Shown here: piece by piece, positions 32,968 to 44,081 of the stretch | Position numbering within the stretch: the stretch's first letter is position 1 | Layout of the letters: each line of letters begins with the position of its first letter | NCBI RefSeq assembly: GCF_042655435.1 | Contig: NZ_JBHSMG010000005.1 | Location: 94,400 to 158,399 of the forward strand | DNA length: 64,000 nt | Reading direction: 5' to 3' | Source: Lysinimonas soli | GTDB lineage: Bacteria > Actinomycetota > Actinomycetes > Actinomycetales > Microbacteriaceae | Position numbers and translations under genes: made by a program | The notes under the pieces: model-generated | The model's database searches: none | Told to the model about the DNA's origin: nothing | What the model saw: only the letters and a program-made list of their open reading frames with translations

Positions 32968-35733
32968 TCAGCGCTTCTTGGCGGGCGTGCGCCGGGCGGC
33001 GGCCGTGCGGGTGCTCTTCGGCTTGGCCGGACCCTTCGCCCGCTTGTCGGCGAGCAGCTGCACGGCGCGCTCGAAGTCGAGGGCCTCGACCTCTTCGCCG
33101 CGCGGGATCGTCGCGTTCGTCTCGCCGTCGGTCACGTACGGACCGAAGCGACCATCGCGGACCTTGATGAGCTTGCCGCTGACCGGGTCGGCCTCGAACT
33201 CCTTCAGCGAGCTCGACGGTCGACGCGCGCCGTACTTCGGCTGCGCGAAGATCTCGAGTGCGGCCGGCAGCTCGATCTCGAAGATCTGGTCTTCGCTGTC
33301 GAGCGAGCGACTGTCGGTGCCCTTCTTCAAGTAGGGACCGAAGCGGCCGTTCTGCGCGGTGATGTCGACCCCGGTCTCGGGATCCTGACCCACCACGCGC
33401 GGCAGGTCGAGCAGCTTGAGGGCCGTCGCCAGGTCGATCGTCGCCGGGTCCATGCTCTTGAACAGGGATGCGGTGCGCGGCTTCGGCGCGGCGGGCGCCT
33501 TCTTCTTGACGACCTTCTTCTTCGGCGCAGGCTTCTCGACGGTCTCGACGACCTCGCCGGTGGCCGGATCGACCTGGTGCACCGTCTCGGCGGCGGATTC
33601 GACGGTAGCCCCGGCGGCGGCCTCGGCGGCCTCCGCCTCGGGTTCCAGCTCGGTCACATAGGGGCCGTAGCGGCCGTCCTTCGCCACGACCGTCTTGCCG
33701 TTGACCGGGTTGACGCCGAGCTCCCGGTCGGTGTTGACGGGAGCGTCGATGAGCTCCTGGGCCTTGGCCGGGGTCAACTCGTCGGGCGCGAGGTCTTCGG
33801 GCACGTTGACCCGGCGCGGCGGCTCGCCCTCGCCCTGCGGCACCTCGAGGTACGGGCCGTACTTCCCGATCCGCAGCGTGATGTCGTCGGAGATGCGGAT
33901 CGAGTTGATCGATCGCGCATCGATCTCGCCGAGGTTGTCGATCACCTTGCGCAGCCCGCGGTGCTTGTCGCTGCCGAAGTAGAACTCGGTGAGCCAGCCG
34001 ACCCGATCGGCTTCCCCGTCGGCGATGCGGTCGAGGTCGTCCTCCATCTCGGCCGTGAAGTCGTATTCGACGAGATCGCCGAAGTACTCCTCGAGCAGGC
34101 GGACCACGCTGAACGCGATCCAGTTGGGCACGAGCGCCGACCCGCGCGGGGTCACGTAGCCGCGATCGATGATGGTCGAGATGATGCTCGCGTACGTGGA
34201 CGGGCGCCCGATCCCCAGCTCTTCGAGGGTCTTCACCAGGCTCGCCTCGGTGTAGCGCGGCGGCGGGCTGGTCTCGTGGCCCTTGGCCTCGACCGCATCG
34301 AGCGCAAGCACCTGGCCCTCGGTAAGGGGCGGCAGTGAGGTATCGGCCTCCTCGGCGTTGCGGGTCTCGTCGCGGCCCTCCTCGTAGGCCGAGAGGAAGC
34401 CGCGGAAGGTGATGACGGTCCCGGATGCCGTGAACTCGGCGGTGCCGGCATCCACCGTCGCGCCGGTGATCGCCACGGATGCCGTCGAGCCGCGCGCGTC
34501 GGCCATCTGCGAGGCGACCGTGCGCTTCCAGATCAGCTCGTAGAGCTTGAAGTCGTTTCCGCGCAGCACGCTCGACAGCTCCGACGGCGTCTTGAACACG
34601 TCGCCGGCCGGGCGCACGGCCTCGTGCGCCTCCTGCGCGTTCTTCGACTTGCTCGCGTAGACGCGCGGCTTGTCGGGAACCGTCTCGGCACCATAGAGCT
34701 TGGCGGCCTGACTGCGCGCCGCGTCGATCGCCTGCTGCGACAGCGTCGACGAGTCGGTGCGCATATAGGTGATGTAGCCGTTCTCGTAGAGCCCCTGCGC
34801 GACGCTCATGGTCTGGCGCGCCGAGAAGCGCAGCTTGCGGGCCGCCTCCTGCTGCAGGGTCGAGGTCGTGAACGGCGCCGCAGGGCGGCGCGTGTACGGC
34901 TTGGATTCGACGCTCGTGACCGTGAAACTCGTGGAGTCGAGCCGCAGTGCCGCGGCGAGCCGCTCCGCCGCGGCCTCGTCGAGCGCGATCGCCTCGCCGC
35001 CGAGCACACCGCGGTCGTCGAAGTCGCGGCCGGATGCCACCCGGCGTCCGTCGAGGCGGGCCAGCCTGGCGTCGAATCGGGCGGTCTCACCCTGGGGCCC
35101 GAGGGCCGCCGTCAAATCCCAGTAGCTCGCCGAGACGAACGCCAGACGCTCGCGCTCGCGATCGACGACGAGACGTGTCGCGGCGGACTGAACGCGGCCG
35201 GCCGACAGCCCGGGGCCGACCTTGCGCCAGAGCACCGGCGAGACCTCGAAGCCGTAGAGACGGTCGAGGATGCGGCGGGTCTCCTGTGCATCGACGAGGG
35301 CGGTGTCGAGCTCGCGCGGGTTGTCTTGCGCGCGCTGGATCGCCTCCTTGGTGATCTCGTGGAACACCATGCGCTTCACGGGGACCTTCGGCTTGAGCAC
35401 CTCGAGCAGGTGCCAGGCGATGGCCTCGCCCTCGCGGTCCTCATCAGTGGCGAGGTAGAGCTCGTCGGCGTCTTTGAGTGCGCGCTTGAGGTCGGCGACG
35501 GTCTTCTTCTTCGCGTCGCTCACCACGTAATAAGGAGTGAAGCCGTTGTCGACGTCGACCGAGAACTTGCCGATGGAGCCGGTCTTCAGCTCGGGCGGGA
35601 GGTTCTTGGGCTCGATGAGGTCGCGAATGTGCCCGACCGAGGCCTGAACCTCGTAGCCATCGCCGAGGTACTGGGCGATGGTCTTGGCCTTCGCCGGTGA
35701 TTCGACGATCACCAGCTTCTTGGTGCCGGACAC
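32968..35733 (-). CDS. topA: DNA topoisomerase I
   Basis: The 921-residue type IA enzyme has an N-terminal Toprim domain (KKLVIVESPAKAKTIAQYLG, then the acidic DEDREGEAIAWHL), the catalytic Tyr near residue 325 in GYITYMRTDSS, and LGIGRPSTYASIIST near 510. Several C-terminal repeats (KDGRYGPYVT, NGRFGPYLKKG, RDGRFGPYVTD) and a Lys/Arg/Ala-rich tail bind DNA. The GTG start at 35733 (VSGTKK) is chosen because GAAGGGGA lies just upstream; in-frame ATGs at 35748 and 35766 precede it. Confidence 0.95.
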   Translation of the reverse strand: MSGTKKLVIVESPAKAKTIAQYLGDGYEVQASVGHIRDLIEPKNLPPELKTGSIGKFSVDVDNGFTPYYVVSDAKKKTVADLKRALKDADELYLATDEDREGEAIAWHLLEVLKPKVPVKRMVFHEITKEAIQRAQDNPRELDTALVDAQETRRILDRLYGFEVSPVLWRKVGPGLSAGRVQSAATRLVVDRERERLAFVSASYWDLTAALGPQGETARFDARLARLDGRRVASGRDFDDRGVLGGEAIALDEAAAERLAAALRLDSTSFTVTSVESKPYTRRPAAPFTTSTLQQEAARKLRFSARQTMSVAQGLYENGYITYMRTDSSTLSQQAIDAARSQAAKLYGAETVPDKPRVYASKSKNAQEAHEAVRPAGDVFKTPSELSSVLRGNDFKLYELIWKRTVASQMADARGSTASVAITGATVDAGTAEFTASGTVITFRGFLSAYEEGRDETRNAEEADTSLPPLTEGQVLALDAVEAKGHETSPPPRYTEASLVKTLEELGIGRPSTYASIISTIIDRGYVTPRGSALVPNWIAFSVVRLLEEYFGDLVEYDFTAEMEDDLDRIADGEADRVGWLTEFYFGSDKHRGLRKVIDNLGEIDARSINSIRISDDITLRIGKYGPYLEVPQGEGEPPRRVNVPEDLAPDELTPAKAQELIDAPVNTDRELGVNPVNGKTVVAKDGRYGPYVTELEPEAEAAEAAAGATVESAAETVHQVDPATGEVVETVEKPAPKKKVVKKKAPAAPKPRTASLFKSMDPATIDLATALKLLDLPRVVGQDPETGVDITAQNGRFGPYLKKGTDSRSLDSEDQIFEIELPAALEIFAQPKYGARRPSSSLKEFEADPVSGKLIKVRDGRFGPYVTDGETNATIPRGEEVEALDFERAVQLLADKRAKGPAKPKSTRTAAARRTPAKKR

Positions 35734-35814
35734 TTCGTCCCCTTCCATCCGTGCGACACCATACACAGTCGCACCTGGTGTCTGCTCGGGCGGCCGGGGC
35801 CCGTCGGTGACGGA

Positions 35815-36198
35815 TCAGGGCGGCGGACCCGCCCTCGAGCGGGCCTCGATCGGCATGCCCGCGAACGCTCCGACGACGGTCACCGTCACGATGAGGCCAT
35901 CGATGTCGCAGGCCGCGAGGCGGCTCGCGTTGCCGCGCGCGACCCGCTCGGCGACCTCGCACGGCGCCCCGGCGATCGCTCCGGATGCCGCATCCGCCGC
36001 CCCGAGGGCCGCCAGGTCGGCCGCGCCGATCACCCGCTGCCGGGCGGTCATGGCGGCCGCCACGCCGACCCCGAACACCCCGAACATCACCACGACGGCG
36101 AGGATCGCGACCGCGAGCACGGAGCCCGAGCCTCGGTCTTCCCGCCAGGTGTCCCGATCGGCGCGAGGCACCTGCGACTCACCCCTCCGCGACGGCAC
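35815..36198 (-). CDS. TadE/G-like pilus assembly protein (Rv3654c type)
   Basis: This 127-residue protein has one N-terminal membrane segment preceded by DRGSGSVLAVAILAVVVMFG. Next come an Ala-rich helix (QRVIGAADLAALGAADAAS) and two cysteines (CEVAERV, AACDIDG). This matches the secretion/TadE-like proteins at the end of actinobacterial tad loci. It overlaps the preceding TadE gene by 20 bp and is the last gene of the locus. Confidence 0.82.
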   Translation of the reverse strand: MPSRRGESQVPRADRDTWREDRGSGSVLAVAILAVVVMFGVFGVGVAAAMTARQRVIGAADLAALGAADAASGAIAGAPCEVAERVARGNASRLAACDIDGLIVTVTVVGAFAGMPIEARSRAGPPP

Positions 36199-36553
36199 AG
36201 CTCGATGCCGATGCCGACAGGCCGAGCCGGTCGGCGACTCCCCCGGCCGACGAGGTCAGCTGCACGCAGACCAGCTCGCCGGTGCGCGAGCTGCTCCATC
36301 GAGCAGAAGGAACCTGACGGGCGAGGCGTACCGAGAGGGCGGCCGCGCCGTCGCCGCGCCCGAGAGTGCGGGCGGCATCGGCGGCGGCATCCTGCAATCG
36401 CACCTGGAGGACTCCGAGCTGCACCCCGCCGAGCACCATCGCGAGCACGAGCAGCACGGCGGGCAGGGCGATCGCGAACTCGGCGACCACGCTGCCGCGC
36501 TCGTCTCGGGGCCCCAGCCGTGATCTCGCCGCGCGAGCGCGCATTCGCGTCAC
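36179..36553 (-). CDS. TadE-family pseudopilin
   Basis: In this 124-residue protein DERGSVVAEFAIALPAVLLV is the TadE signature: a short basic leader, then Glu at position 5 of the hydrophobic stretch. A soluble domain with two cysteines follows (LVCVQL, SSCAVAEG). It is a minor pilin-like component of the Tad/Flp system. It overlaps the Flp-like gene by 4 bp. Confidence 0.85.
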   Translation of the reverse strand: MTRMRARAARSRLGPRDERGSVVAEFAIALPAVLLVLAMVLGGVQLGVLQVRLQDAAADAARTLGRGDGAAALSVRLARQVPSARWSSSRTGELVCVQLTSSAGGVADRLGLSASASSCAVAEG

Positions 36554-36738
36554 CCCGCGACGGTGAGGGCCCGGTGAACGAGATCGGTGAGGATGCCCTG
36601 CACCTCGCCCGATCGAAGGATCACCACGAGCAGTCCGGCGAATCCGACCGCCGCCATGATCGTGATCGCGTACTCCGCCGTGGCGGCGCCCGTGTCATCG
36701 CGCAGGGCGCCGCGCATCGGTCTGATCGACCTCATCAT
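36550..36738 (-). CDS. Flp-type pilin (DUF4244-like)
   Basis: The 62-residue protein carries DDTGAATAEYAITIMAAVGFAG, in which the hydrophobic helix follows a Glu (AEYA), as in Flp/DUF4244 prepilins. It is the probable main pilin subunit. The start at 36738 is supported by GGGAGGGGAGAGG directly upstream. The longer frame to 36822 is not needed. Confidence 0.82.
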   Translation of the reverse strand: MMRSIRPMRGALRDDTGAATAEYAITIMAAVGFAGLLVVILRSGEVQGILTDLVHRALTVAG

Positions 36739-36889
36739 GCCTCTCCCCTCCCGCATCGCGGGGTCGTGGCACGAGCTGATTCCAGTCTCATGGCCGCATC
36801 GCACGGCCTGGCCTTCCCCCACCGAGCCCGTGGATCGGAGCGCCGGGCCGCCGCCGGTGGACGAGGAGGCGCGGTAGGCGCGGATGCGT

Positions 36890-37444
36890 CTAGAGCCGGC
36901 CGAGGGCTGTCGCCATCGCGGTCTGCAGCGGGACCACGAAGCCGGCCGCGTCGTCGAGGGTGACGATCCGGATCGAGACCCAGGTGGAGCCGGTACGCGC
37001 CCAGATCATCCCGTCCTCCTGCCAGGCCTCGTCTCCGAGACCGGCCGGCTGGGTGAAGGCGTGCTGCAGCTTGTCCTTGTCGATATCGAGTTGCTGCTTG
37101 GCACCATCGCCGATGTAGATCTCGACCTGCGCCGTCGGCCCGTTGGGATCGCCGGGGTAGGTGCAGCTGGCGACGTCCGAGTTGGAGGCGCGCTGCGGCT
37201 CGGTCAGTTTCGTGCCGATCAGAGTCTCGGCATCCGCCTGCATGAGGATCGTGCAGGCGTCGAGCTTGGTGACGTCGACCGGGCGAGCCGATGACGGGGT
37301 CGCCGAGGGGTTCACGGCGCCCGCGTCGCCGGCGTTCGCCGGCAGCTTCGGGGAGGCGGAGCACGAGACGAGCAGGACGGCGACGGCCAGCACCGGCACC
37401 GTGGCGAGGGCGCGGAACGGGAGAGGGAACACGGCGATCCTCAT
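36890..37444 (-). CDS. Lipoprotein, DUF3558-like
   Basis: The 184-residue product has a signal peptide with lipobox LLVSC (C28). Its domain contains LDACTILMQADAETLIG, ASCTYPGDPNG and WVSIRIV, resembling the DUF3558 lipoproteins of actinobacteria, whose function is unknown. It overlaps the next lipoprotein gene by 4 bp (ATGA) and lies inside the tad locus, between the F-domain protein and the pilin. Confidence 0.75.
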   Translation of the reverse strand: MRIAVFPLPFRALATVPVLAVAVLLVSCSASPKLPANAGDAGAVNPSATPSSARPVDVTKLDACTILMQADAETLIGTKLTEPQRASNSDVASCTYPGDPNGPTAQVEIYIGDGAKQQLDIDKDKLQHAFTQPAGLGDEAWQEDGMIWARTGSTWVSIRIVTLDDAAGFVVPLQTAMATALGRL

Positions 37445-38925
37445 TTCTTGACGCAGAACCCGGACTGGGGGAACACCTCGTACTTCGGGGGGAACACGGG
37501 AGTCCACCCGTGCGACAGCCCGCCCGAGGTCGAGATCGGGGTGGAGTGGAACGCTTCGAGGAAGTAGTTGACCAGCGTGGCCACCGGAGTGGGGATCGTA
37601 TAGCCGACGCCGTAGTCCGCCCAGAGTTCGCCCTGCACGCTCTTGCAGTGCTCGATCGGATCCTGAGCGCCCTGCGCGACGTTGAATCCGATCGGCGCGC
37701 CGACCGTCGCGAGCACGTGGGCACCGAGTGCGAGGTAGACCCCGGCCACGAACCCCAGGTAGCCCAGCCCCACGGTGAACCGCACGTTGTAGTCGAAGGC
37801 CGCGTAGCTGATCCCCACCGCGATCGAGTTGGTCGCGGTGAGCGACGCCGAGGTGTCGAGGCTCGCCGAGGTCGTGTTCGAGAACTTCTTGTCCGCATAG
37901 CGAAAGCCCAGGCTCGATCCGAGTTTGATCTTGCCCACCGCATCGAGATGGGCCTGCCCGGGGATGTTCACCTCCATGGTGAACCGCTGTGACACGACCA
38001 GATTCAGGGGGACCCCGAAGAAGACGCCCACCGGGACGCTGAAATCGAAATCCATGCCGAGGGGCGGACTGAAGCCGTGGATCGCCGCGTTCGGCTGCGC
38101 GGTGGCGCTCAGCTTGGCCGAGATGCCGGCGGCGCCCCGCACGGTGAGGGCGGCGGCGCTCGCGGTGCCGCCCGAGATCTTCAGCGCGAAGTCGGCGGTC
38201 GGGCGCTCCATGTCGAGGGCGACGCGTCCGGCCATCGAGAGACCGTTCTTGTCGTAGGCCAAAGAGACCCCGGGGCCGTTCCCGCAGCAACTGCCGGTCA
38301 GGTTGAAGCTGCCGGTCGTGGCCTTGACGGTATCCGCCACGATCGCCGCGGGCGACGGCGGGCGGGGCAGGCCCGCGCTCGCCGATCCGCGCGTGGCGAC
38401 GGCCGGCAGATCCGCGCCGGTACCCTGCGCAACACCGGCCTGCCGCTGCAACTCCGGGTCGGCCCAGAAGGCCCCGGCCGCCGAGTGCACGACCGGATTC
38501 GTGATCGGCACGGCTCCCTGCGACGCGAAGTCGCCATCCCGGATGACTCCGGTCAGATCCACCGGCCCGATCGTGACCGCGACGCCCGCCGACGTCGTGC
38601 GAACCGCCACGACGCGGCCGACGCCGCGGTCGGTGAGGAACATCACCCGGCCCGGCTTGAGATCCGAGATCCCACCCGCCGAGGGTGAGAGGGTCCAAGT
38701 GAGGCCGTCGGCCGTGACGGAGCGGACGGATGACGCCCCACCGTCGACGAGAACGACATCGGCTTGGAAGGTGGTCCCCTTGTCGGGTTGCGGGGCCAGG
38801 CCGTAGGCAAGGCCGCCGCCGGACCGCGGGTCCGACGGCGCACCGCCGACCGACCCGACGCATCCGGTGAGCACGGCACAGCAGAACGCCGCGATGACGA
38901 CGGCAGGCGCTCGGCGGGTGCGCAT
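37441..38925 (-). CDS. Large lipoprotein of unknown family
   Basis: The 494 residues begin with a signal peptide and lipobox VLTGC (C22). The N-terminal third has short beta-rich stretches (GRVMFLTDRGVGRVVAVRTT) where a surface-exposed domain could lie. The rest is rich in Gly, Ser and Thr with alternating hydrophobics (FDYNVRFTVGLGYLGFVAGV), suggesting beta structure, and the end has HCKSVQGELWADYG and a final CVKK. I recognise no named domain. Start ATG 38925 is used rather than an upstream codon because the signal peptide begins there. Confidence 0.65.
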   Translation of the reverse strand: MRTRRAPAVVIAAFCCAVLTGCVGSVGGAPSDPRSGGGLAYGLAPQPDKGTTFQADVVLVDGGASSVRSVTADGLTWTLSPSAGGISDLKPGRVMFLTDRGVGRVVAVRTTSAGVAVTIGPVDLTGVIRDGDFASQGAVPITNPVVHSAAGAFWADPELQRQAGVAQGTGADLPAVATRGSASAGLPRPPSPAAIVADTVKATTGSFNLTGSCCGNGPGVSLAYDKNGLSMAGRVALDMERPTADFALKISGGTASAAALTVRGAAGISAKLSATAQPNAAIHGFSPPLGMDFDFSVPVGVFFGVPLNLVVSQRFTMEVNIPGQAHLDAVGKIKLGSSLGFRYADKKFSNTTSASLDTSASLTATNSIAVGISYAAFDYNVRFTVGLGYLGFVAGVYLALGAHVLATVGAPIGFNVAQGAQDPIEHCKSVQGELWADYGVGYTIPTPVATLVNYFLEAFHSTPISTSGGLSHGWTPVFPPKYEVFPQSGFCVKK

Positions 38926-38981
38926 GACCGACACAGTAGCGGCGCGATGGGGCGGGCGGAATGGGCAGAACGTCGGGAGGA

Positions 38982-39905
38982 TCACCACCCCGACGCGGTG
39001 GACGACACGATCGCGAGCAGGACCGGCGCGACCCCGAGCATGATGAAGGCGGGCAGGATGCAGAGCCCGAGCGGAAGCAGCAGACGGGTGCCGAGTTCGG
39101 CCGCCCGGCGTTGGGCGGTGCTGCGGGCCGAACGCCGCAGTTCTTCGGCCTCGGCATGCAGCATGGCGGCGGCGGGAACGCCTGCCGCGCGCGCGAAGGC
39201 GAGGACCGCGTCGGCCTCCGCGCCGAGCGGAGGCAACTGCCCCTCGGCGAGCGCGAGCTCCACCAGCTGTCGCGAGCGATCGATCGAGGCGCCGCCCGAG
39301 ACCGCGATCGCGAGCAGCTCAAGCGCCAGCCCGGGGGTGGCGTCCACCGCCCGCGCCCCGGCCACCAGCCGACCGTTCCAGCGGAATCCGACGGCGATGA
39401 ACGCGAGACCGATCGCTCCGGTGATCCAGCCGGCCGCGGTGGTCACCAGCACGCGCAGCGCATCGAAGCCGAGCAGGGCGCCGAAGAGAAGACCGACTGC
39501 GGGAAGCGCGAGAACGATGCGGCTCGTGGCGAGCGGACCGGCGAGAGCGACTTCGACATCGCGCGCGGACTGGGCGAGCGAGCGCAGCATCTCGGCGAAT
39601 CGCCGGAGGGTGGGCGCGAGCGGCGCGCCGGACTCGACCGCGACCCACCAGGCGGCGCCGAGAGCCGACCACGCCGAGCGCTCGGCCGCCGGGGCGAGCT
39701 CGCGGGCCTCGAGCACGTGCTCGGCGATGTCGCGTCCGACCCCACCACGCTCCACGATCGCCGCCGCAACCGGCGAGCCGGAGCCGGCGGCGGCATGGCC
39801 CCAGGCCGACACCGGGGCGATGCCGGCATCCAGCAGCACGCCCAGACGCTGCGCGAGGCCGGCGACCACGTCGAAACGTGCGACGCCCCGCACCGCACGG
39901 CTCAT
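38982..39905 (-). CDS. Type II secretion F-domain protein (TadB/TadC-like)
   Basis: This 307-residue membrane protein has hydrophobic segments IVLALPAVGLLFGALLGFDA, WITGAIGLAFIAVGF and LLPLGLCILPAFIMLGVAP. Its cytoplasmic helical bundles (RFDVVAGLAQRLGVLLDAGI; LALELLAIAVSGGASIDRSR) are the repeat pattern of GspF/TadB-TadC domains. It would be the inner-membrane platform of the pilus. It overlaps tadA by 4 bp. Only this one platform gene is present where many tad loci have two; it seems to hold both halves. Confidence 0.82.
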   Translation of the reverse strand: MSRAVRGVARFDVVAGLAQRLGVLLDAGIAPVSAWGHAAAGSGSPVAAAIVERGGVGRDIAEHVLEARELAPAAERSAWSALGAAWWVAVESGAPLAPTLRRFAEMLRSLAQSARDVEVALAGPLATSRIVLALPAVGLLFGALLGFDALRVLVTTAAGWITGAIGLAFIAVGFRWNGRLVAGARAVDATPGLALELLAIAVSGGASIDRSRQLVELALAEGQLPPLGAEADAVLAFARAAGVPAAAMLHAEAEELRRSARSTAQRRAAELGTRLLLPLGLCILPAFIMLGVAPVLLAIVSSTASGW

Positions 39906-40933
39906 GTCGTGACCGCCAGCCGCCCGCGACGATCCAACTCGAGGCGGCCGACGGCCGCGAGCCTGCGACCGTTCGCCGACCGCTCGATGTGCAGCACCGC
40001 GTCGAACGCGCTCACCGCCTGTCGCGCCATGGCATCGATCGAGAGGGCCGCGAGCGCGGCAAGCGCCTCGAGCCGGGCGGGCACGTCAGCGAGCGAGTTG
40101 GCGTGCAGCGTGCCCGCTCCCCCGTCGTGGCCGGTGTTGAGGGCGGCCAGCAACTCGCGCACCTCGGCGCCGCGGCATTCGCCGATCACCAGGCGATCGG
40201 GCCGCATGCGCAACGCCTCGCGCACCAGGCGGTCGAGGCCGATGGCGCCCGCCCCGTCGAGGTTCGCTTGACGCGCCTCGAGCGCGACGACATGGGGGTG
40301 CGCGATCCGCAGCTCCGCGACGTCTTCGAGCACCACGATCCGCTCCTCCGGCGCGGCGCGAGACAGCAGGGCGCCCAGCAGCGTCGTCTTGCCGCTGCCG
40401 CCCGCACCCGTGATCAGCAGATTGGCGCGACGGCGCACCAGCTCGAGCACGTCGTCGACGGCGACGGCCGAGAAGAACGAGTCCGCGATGAGCCGGTCGA
40501 TCCCGATCGGCTCCAGCTGCTGCAGCCGGATCGAGATAGCCGGGCCGCCCGACGCCACAGGGGCCAGGACGACGTGCACCCGTACCCCGGCACCCAACCG
40601 GACGTCCACGCACGGTGTGGCCTCGTCGACATGACGGCCCCCGAGAGCCACGAGGCGCACCGCGAGGTCGCGCGCTTCGTCTGCCGGGATCCGAATGCCC
40701 GCCTGCGTGGCCACCCCGCCCCCGCGATCGTGCCAGACGGTTCCGTCCGGGTTGACGAACACATCGCTCGCCTGCGGGTCGGACACGAGCGGTGCGAGCA
40801 CCCCGAACTCGGGCCCGCCCCGCTGTACCCCGGTGTGGCGGGCTCGTGCACCGGGCCCCGCGGCGCCGAGACGCGCCTCGCCGTCGGCGGGAATCCCCGC
40901 AGCGAACGCCGGTGCGAACTTTGACGTCGTCAC
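39902..40933 (-). CDS. tadA: Tad/Flp pilus assembly ATPase (CpaF/TadA type)
   Basis: This 343-residue secretion ATPase has Walker A LITGAGGSGKTTLLGALLS, an Asp box IVVLEDVAELRI, Walker B-like RPDRLVIGECRGAEVRELL and the His box GHDGGAGTLHANSLADVP. It should power Flp pilus assembly from the cytoplasm. I place the start at GTG 40933. GGAGGA lies immediately against it, so the true start may differ; ATG 40992 is in frame. It is the first gene of the locus, and no TadZ/CpaE gene precedes it. Confidence 0.85.
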   Translation of the reverse strand: MTTSKFAPAFAAGIPADGEARLGAAGPGARARHTGVQRGGPEFGVLAPLVSDPQASDVFVNPDGTVWHDRGGGVATQAGIRIPADEARDLAVRLVALGGRHVDEATPCVDVRLGAGVRVHVVLAPVASGGPAISIRLQQLEPIGIDRLIADSFFSAVAVDDVLELVRRRANLLITGAGGSGKTTLLGALLSRAAPEERIVVLEDVAELRIAHPHVVALEARQANLDGAGAIGLDRLVREALRMRPDRLVIGECRGAEVRELLAALNTGHDGGAGTLHANSLADVPARLEALAALAALSIDAMARQAVSAFDAVLHIERSANGRRLAAVGRLELDRRGRLAVTT

Positions 40934-41478
40934 TCCTCCACGGTCCCGGATGGTCCGCGCGGGCGGGGTGGATCCCTGCCAAGAGGGGCGCATCTCACCC
41001 GAGGGCGCTCGGTGGAGGACGGGATGCACGGCGGCGCGGTCGGCGCGGTCGGGCGGGCACGGTGACAGGCCCGTGACAGGCAGCGTCGAGACGATCTCGG
41101 TGACGCCGTTAAAGAGAGGGGCGGCGCCCATTGGGGGGAACGGGCGCCGCCACAGCAACGCTGGATTGGGGGGAATCACGCGCGTTGCAAGCCGAGATTG
41201 CGCTCGGATATTTGCGAGTGTACTCCAAAAGGAGGACACCGCAACCAAGCGAATACCGCGACTCCGCACCGCCAATCACACGAGTCACAGAGGCCACAAA
41301 TCGGACCGGAATTCGACGTCGGGAGGCCTCAGGACCCCCCTCCGTGACGCCCGATGACCCGGGTTCCGGGCGGCTGTTCCGAGTGTCTGAGCACCGGCGA
41401 TAGGATCGGAAGCGTCCACCAGCACACCCCGCGCGACTTCCAGGCACGGTCGCGAGTCGACAGAGGATGACGACGTCC
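40934..41478. other. Divergent intergenic region with hairpin and repeats
   Basis: This gap of about 545 bp separates tadA and acs. It contains a perfect 10-bp stem, GGCGGCGCCC (41120-41129) and GGGCGCCGCC (41142-41151). The 11-mer ATTGGGGGGAA occurs at 41130-41140 inside the loop and again at 41165-41175, 35 bp apart. AAAAGGAGG lies at 41227-41235 with no good start codon behind it. I see no convincing gene. It may hold both promoters. Confidence 0.55.
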
Positions 41479-43455
<1,977 letters not shown>

Positions 43456-43633
43456 TCGCGGTACCCGAAGCCCTGGCCGACAACCTCGGCTTACGCAATC
43501 CTCCCCCGCGTTCGTTCCTGTCGGAATCGTTCATTCCGGTCGTTTGTTCGCAAAGCGCCCAGCATCCGAGCCCCTTCCGGTGTCGGAGGCCCCGTGCCAC
43601 CATGGGGGCACCGATACGGAAGGCGGTTCGACG

Positions 43634-44053
43634 ATGACCACGACCCTCAACCCTTATCTGGGCTTTCGCAACAACGCCCGCGAGGCGATGGAGTTCTACC
43701 ATTCCGTGCTCGGCGGCGAACTGACGGTCAGCACCTTCAAAGAGCTCAACGCGAGCACCGACCCGAGCGAAGACAACCTCGTGATGCACTCGCAGCTCGT
43801 CGGCGCCACGGGCTTGACGCTCATGGGCTCCGACACCCCGGCGCGCATGGAGTACCACCCGGGCGACAACTTCTCGGTGTCGCTCAGCGGCGACGATGAG
43901 GCCGAGCTGAGGGGTTATTGGAACAAACTCAGCGAGGGCGCGACCATCACCATGCCGCTGGCCAAAGCCGTCTGGGGCGACAGCTTCGGCATGCTCGTCG
44001 ACAAGTTCGGCGTCACCTGGCTGGTGAACATCAGCGGCACGCCGGCCGCGTAG
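43634..44053 (+). CDS. VOC-superfamily protein, PhnB/YjdN-like
   Basis: This 139-residue protein begins NPYLGFRNNAREAMEFYHSV and ends WGDSFGMLVDKFGVTWLVNI, the layout of the PhnB-like branch of the VOC fold. The usual metal ligands of glyoxalase are not all evident. The longer frame to 43244 overlaps acs and lacks similarity upstream. Function is unknown. Confidence 0.85.
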   Translation: MTTTLNPYLGFRNNAREAMEFYHSVLGGELTVSTFKELNASTDPSEDNLVMHSQLVGATGLTLMGSDTPARMEYHPGDNFSVSLSGDDEAELRGYWNKLSEGATITMPLAKAVWGDSFGMLVDKFGVTWLVNISGTPAA

Positions 44054-44081
44054 CCGGCGGGCACCTGCGTCGCGGCCTCGC

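Noticed and set aside
41131..41403. Possible small gene in the tadA-acs gap (TTG or internal starts; contains QAEIALGYLRVYSK)
   Set aside because: There is no good start and ribosome-binding pair, composition becomes Arg/Pro-rich, and no family is recognised. A structured leader is as likely.
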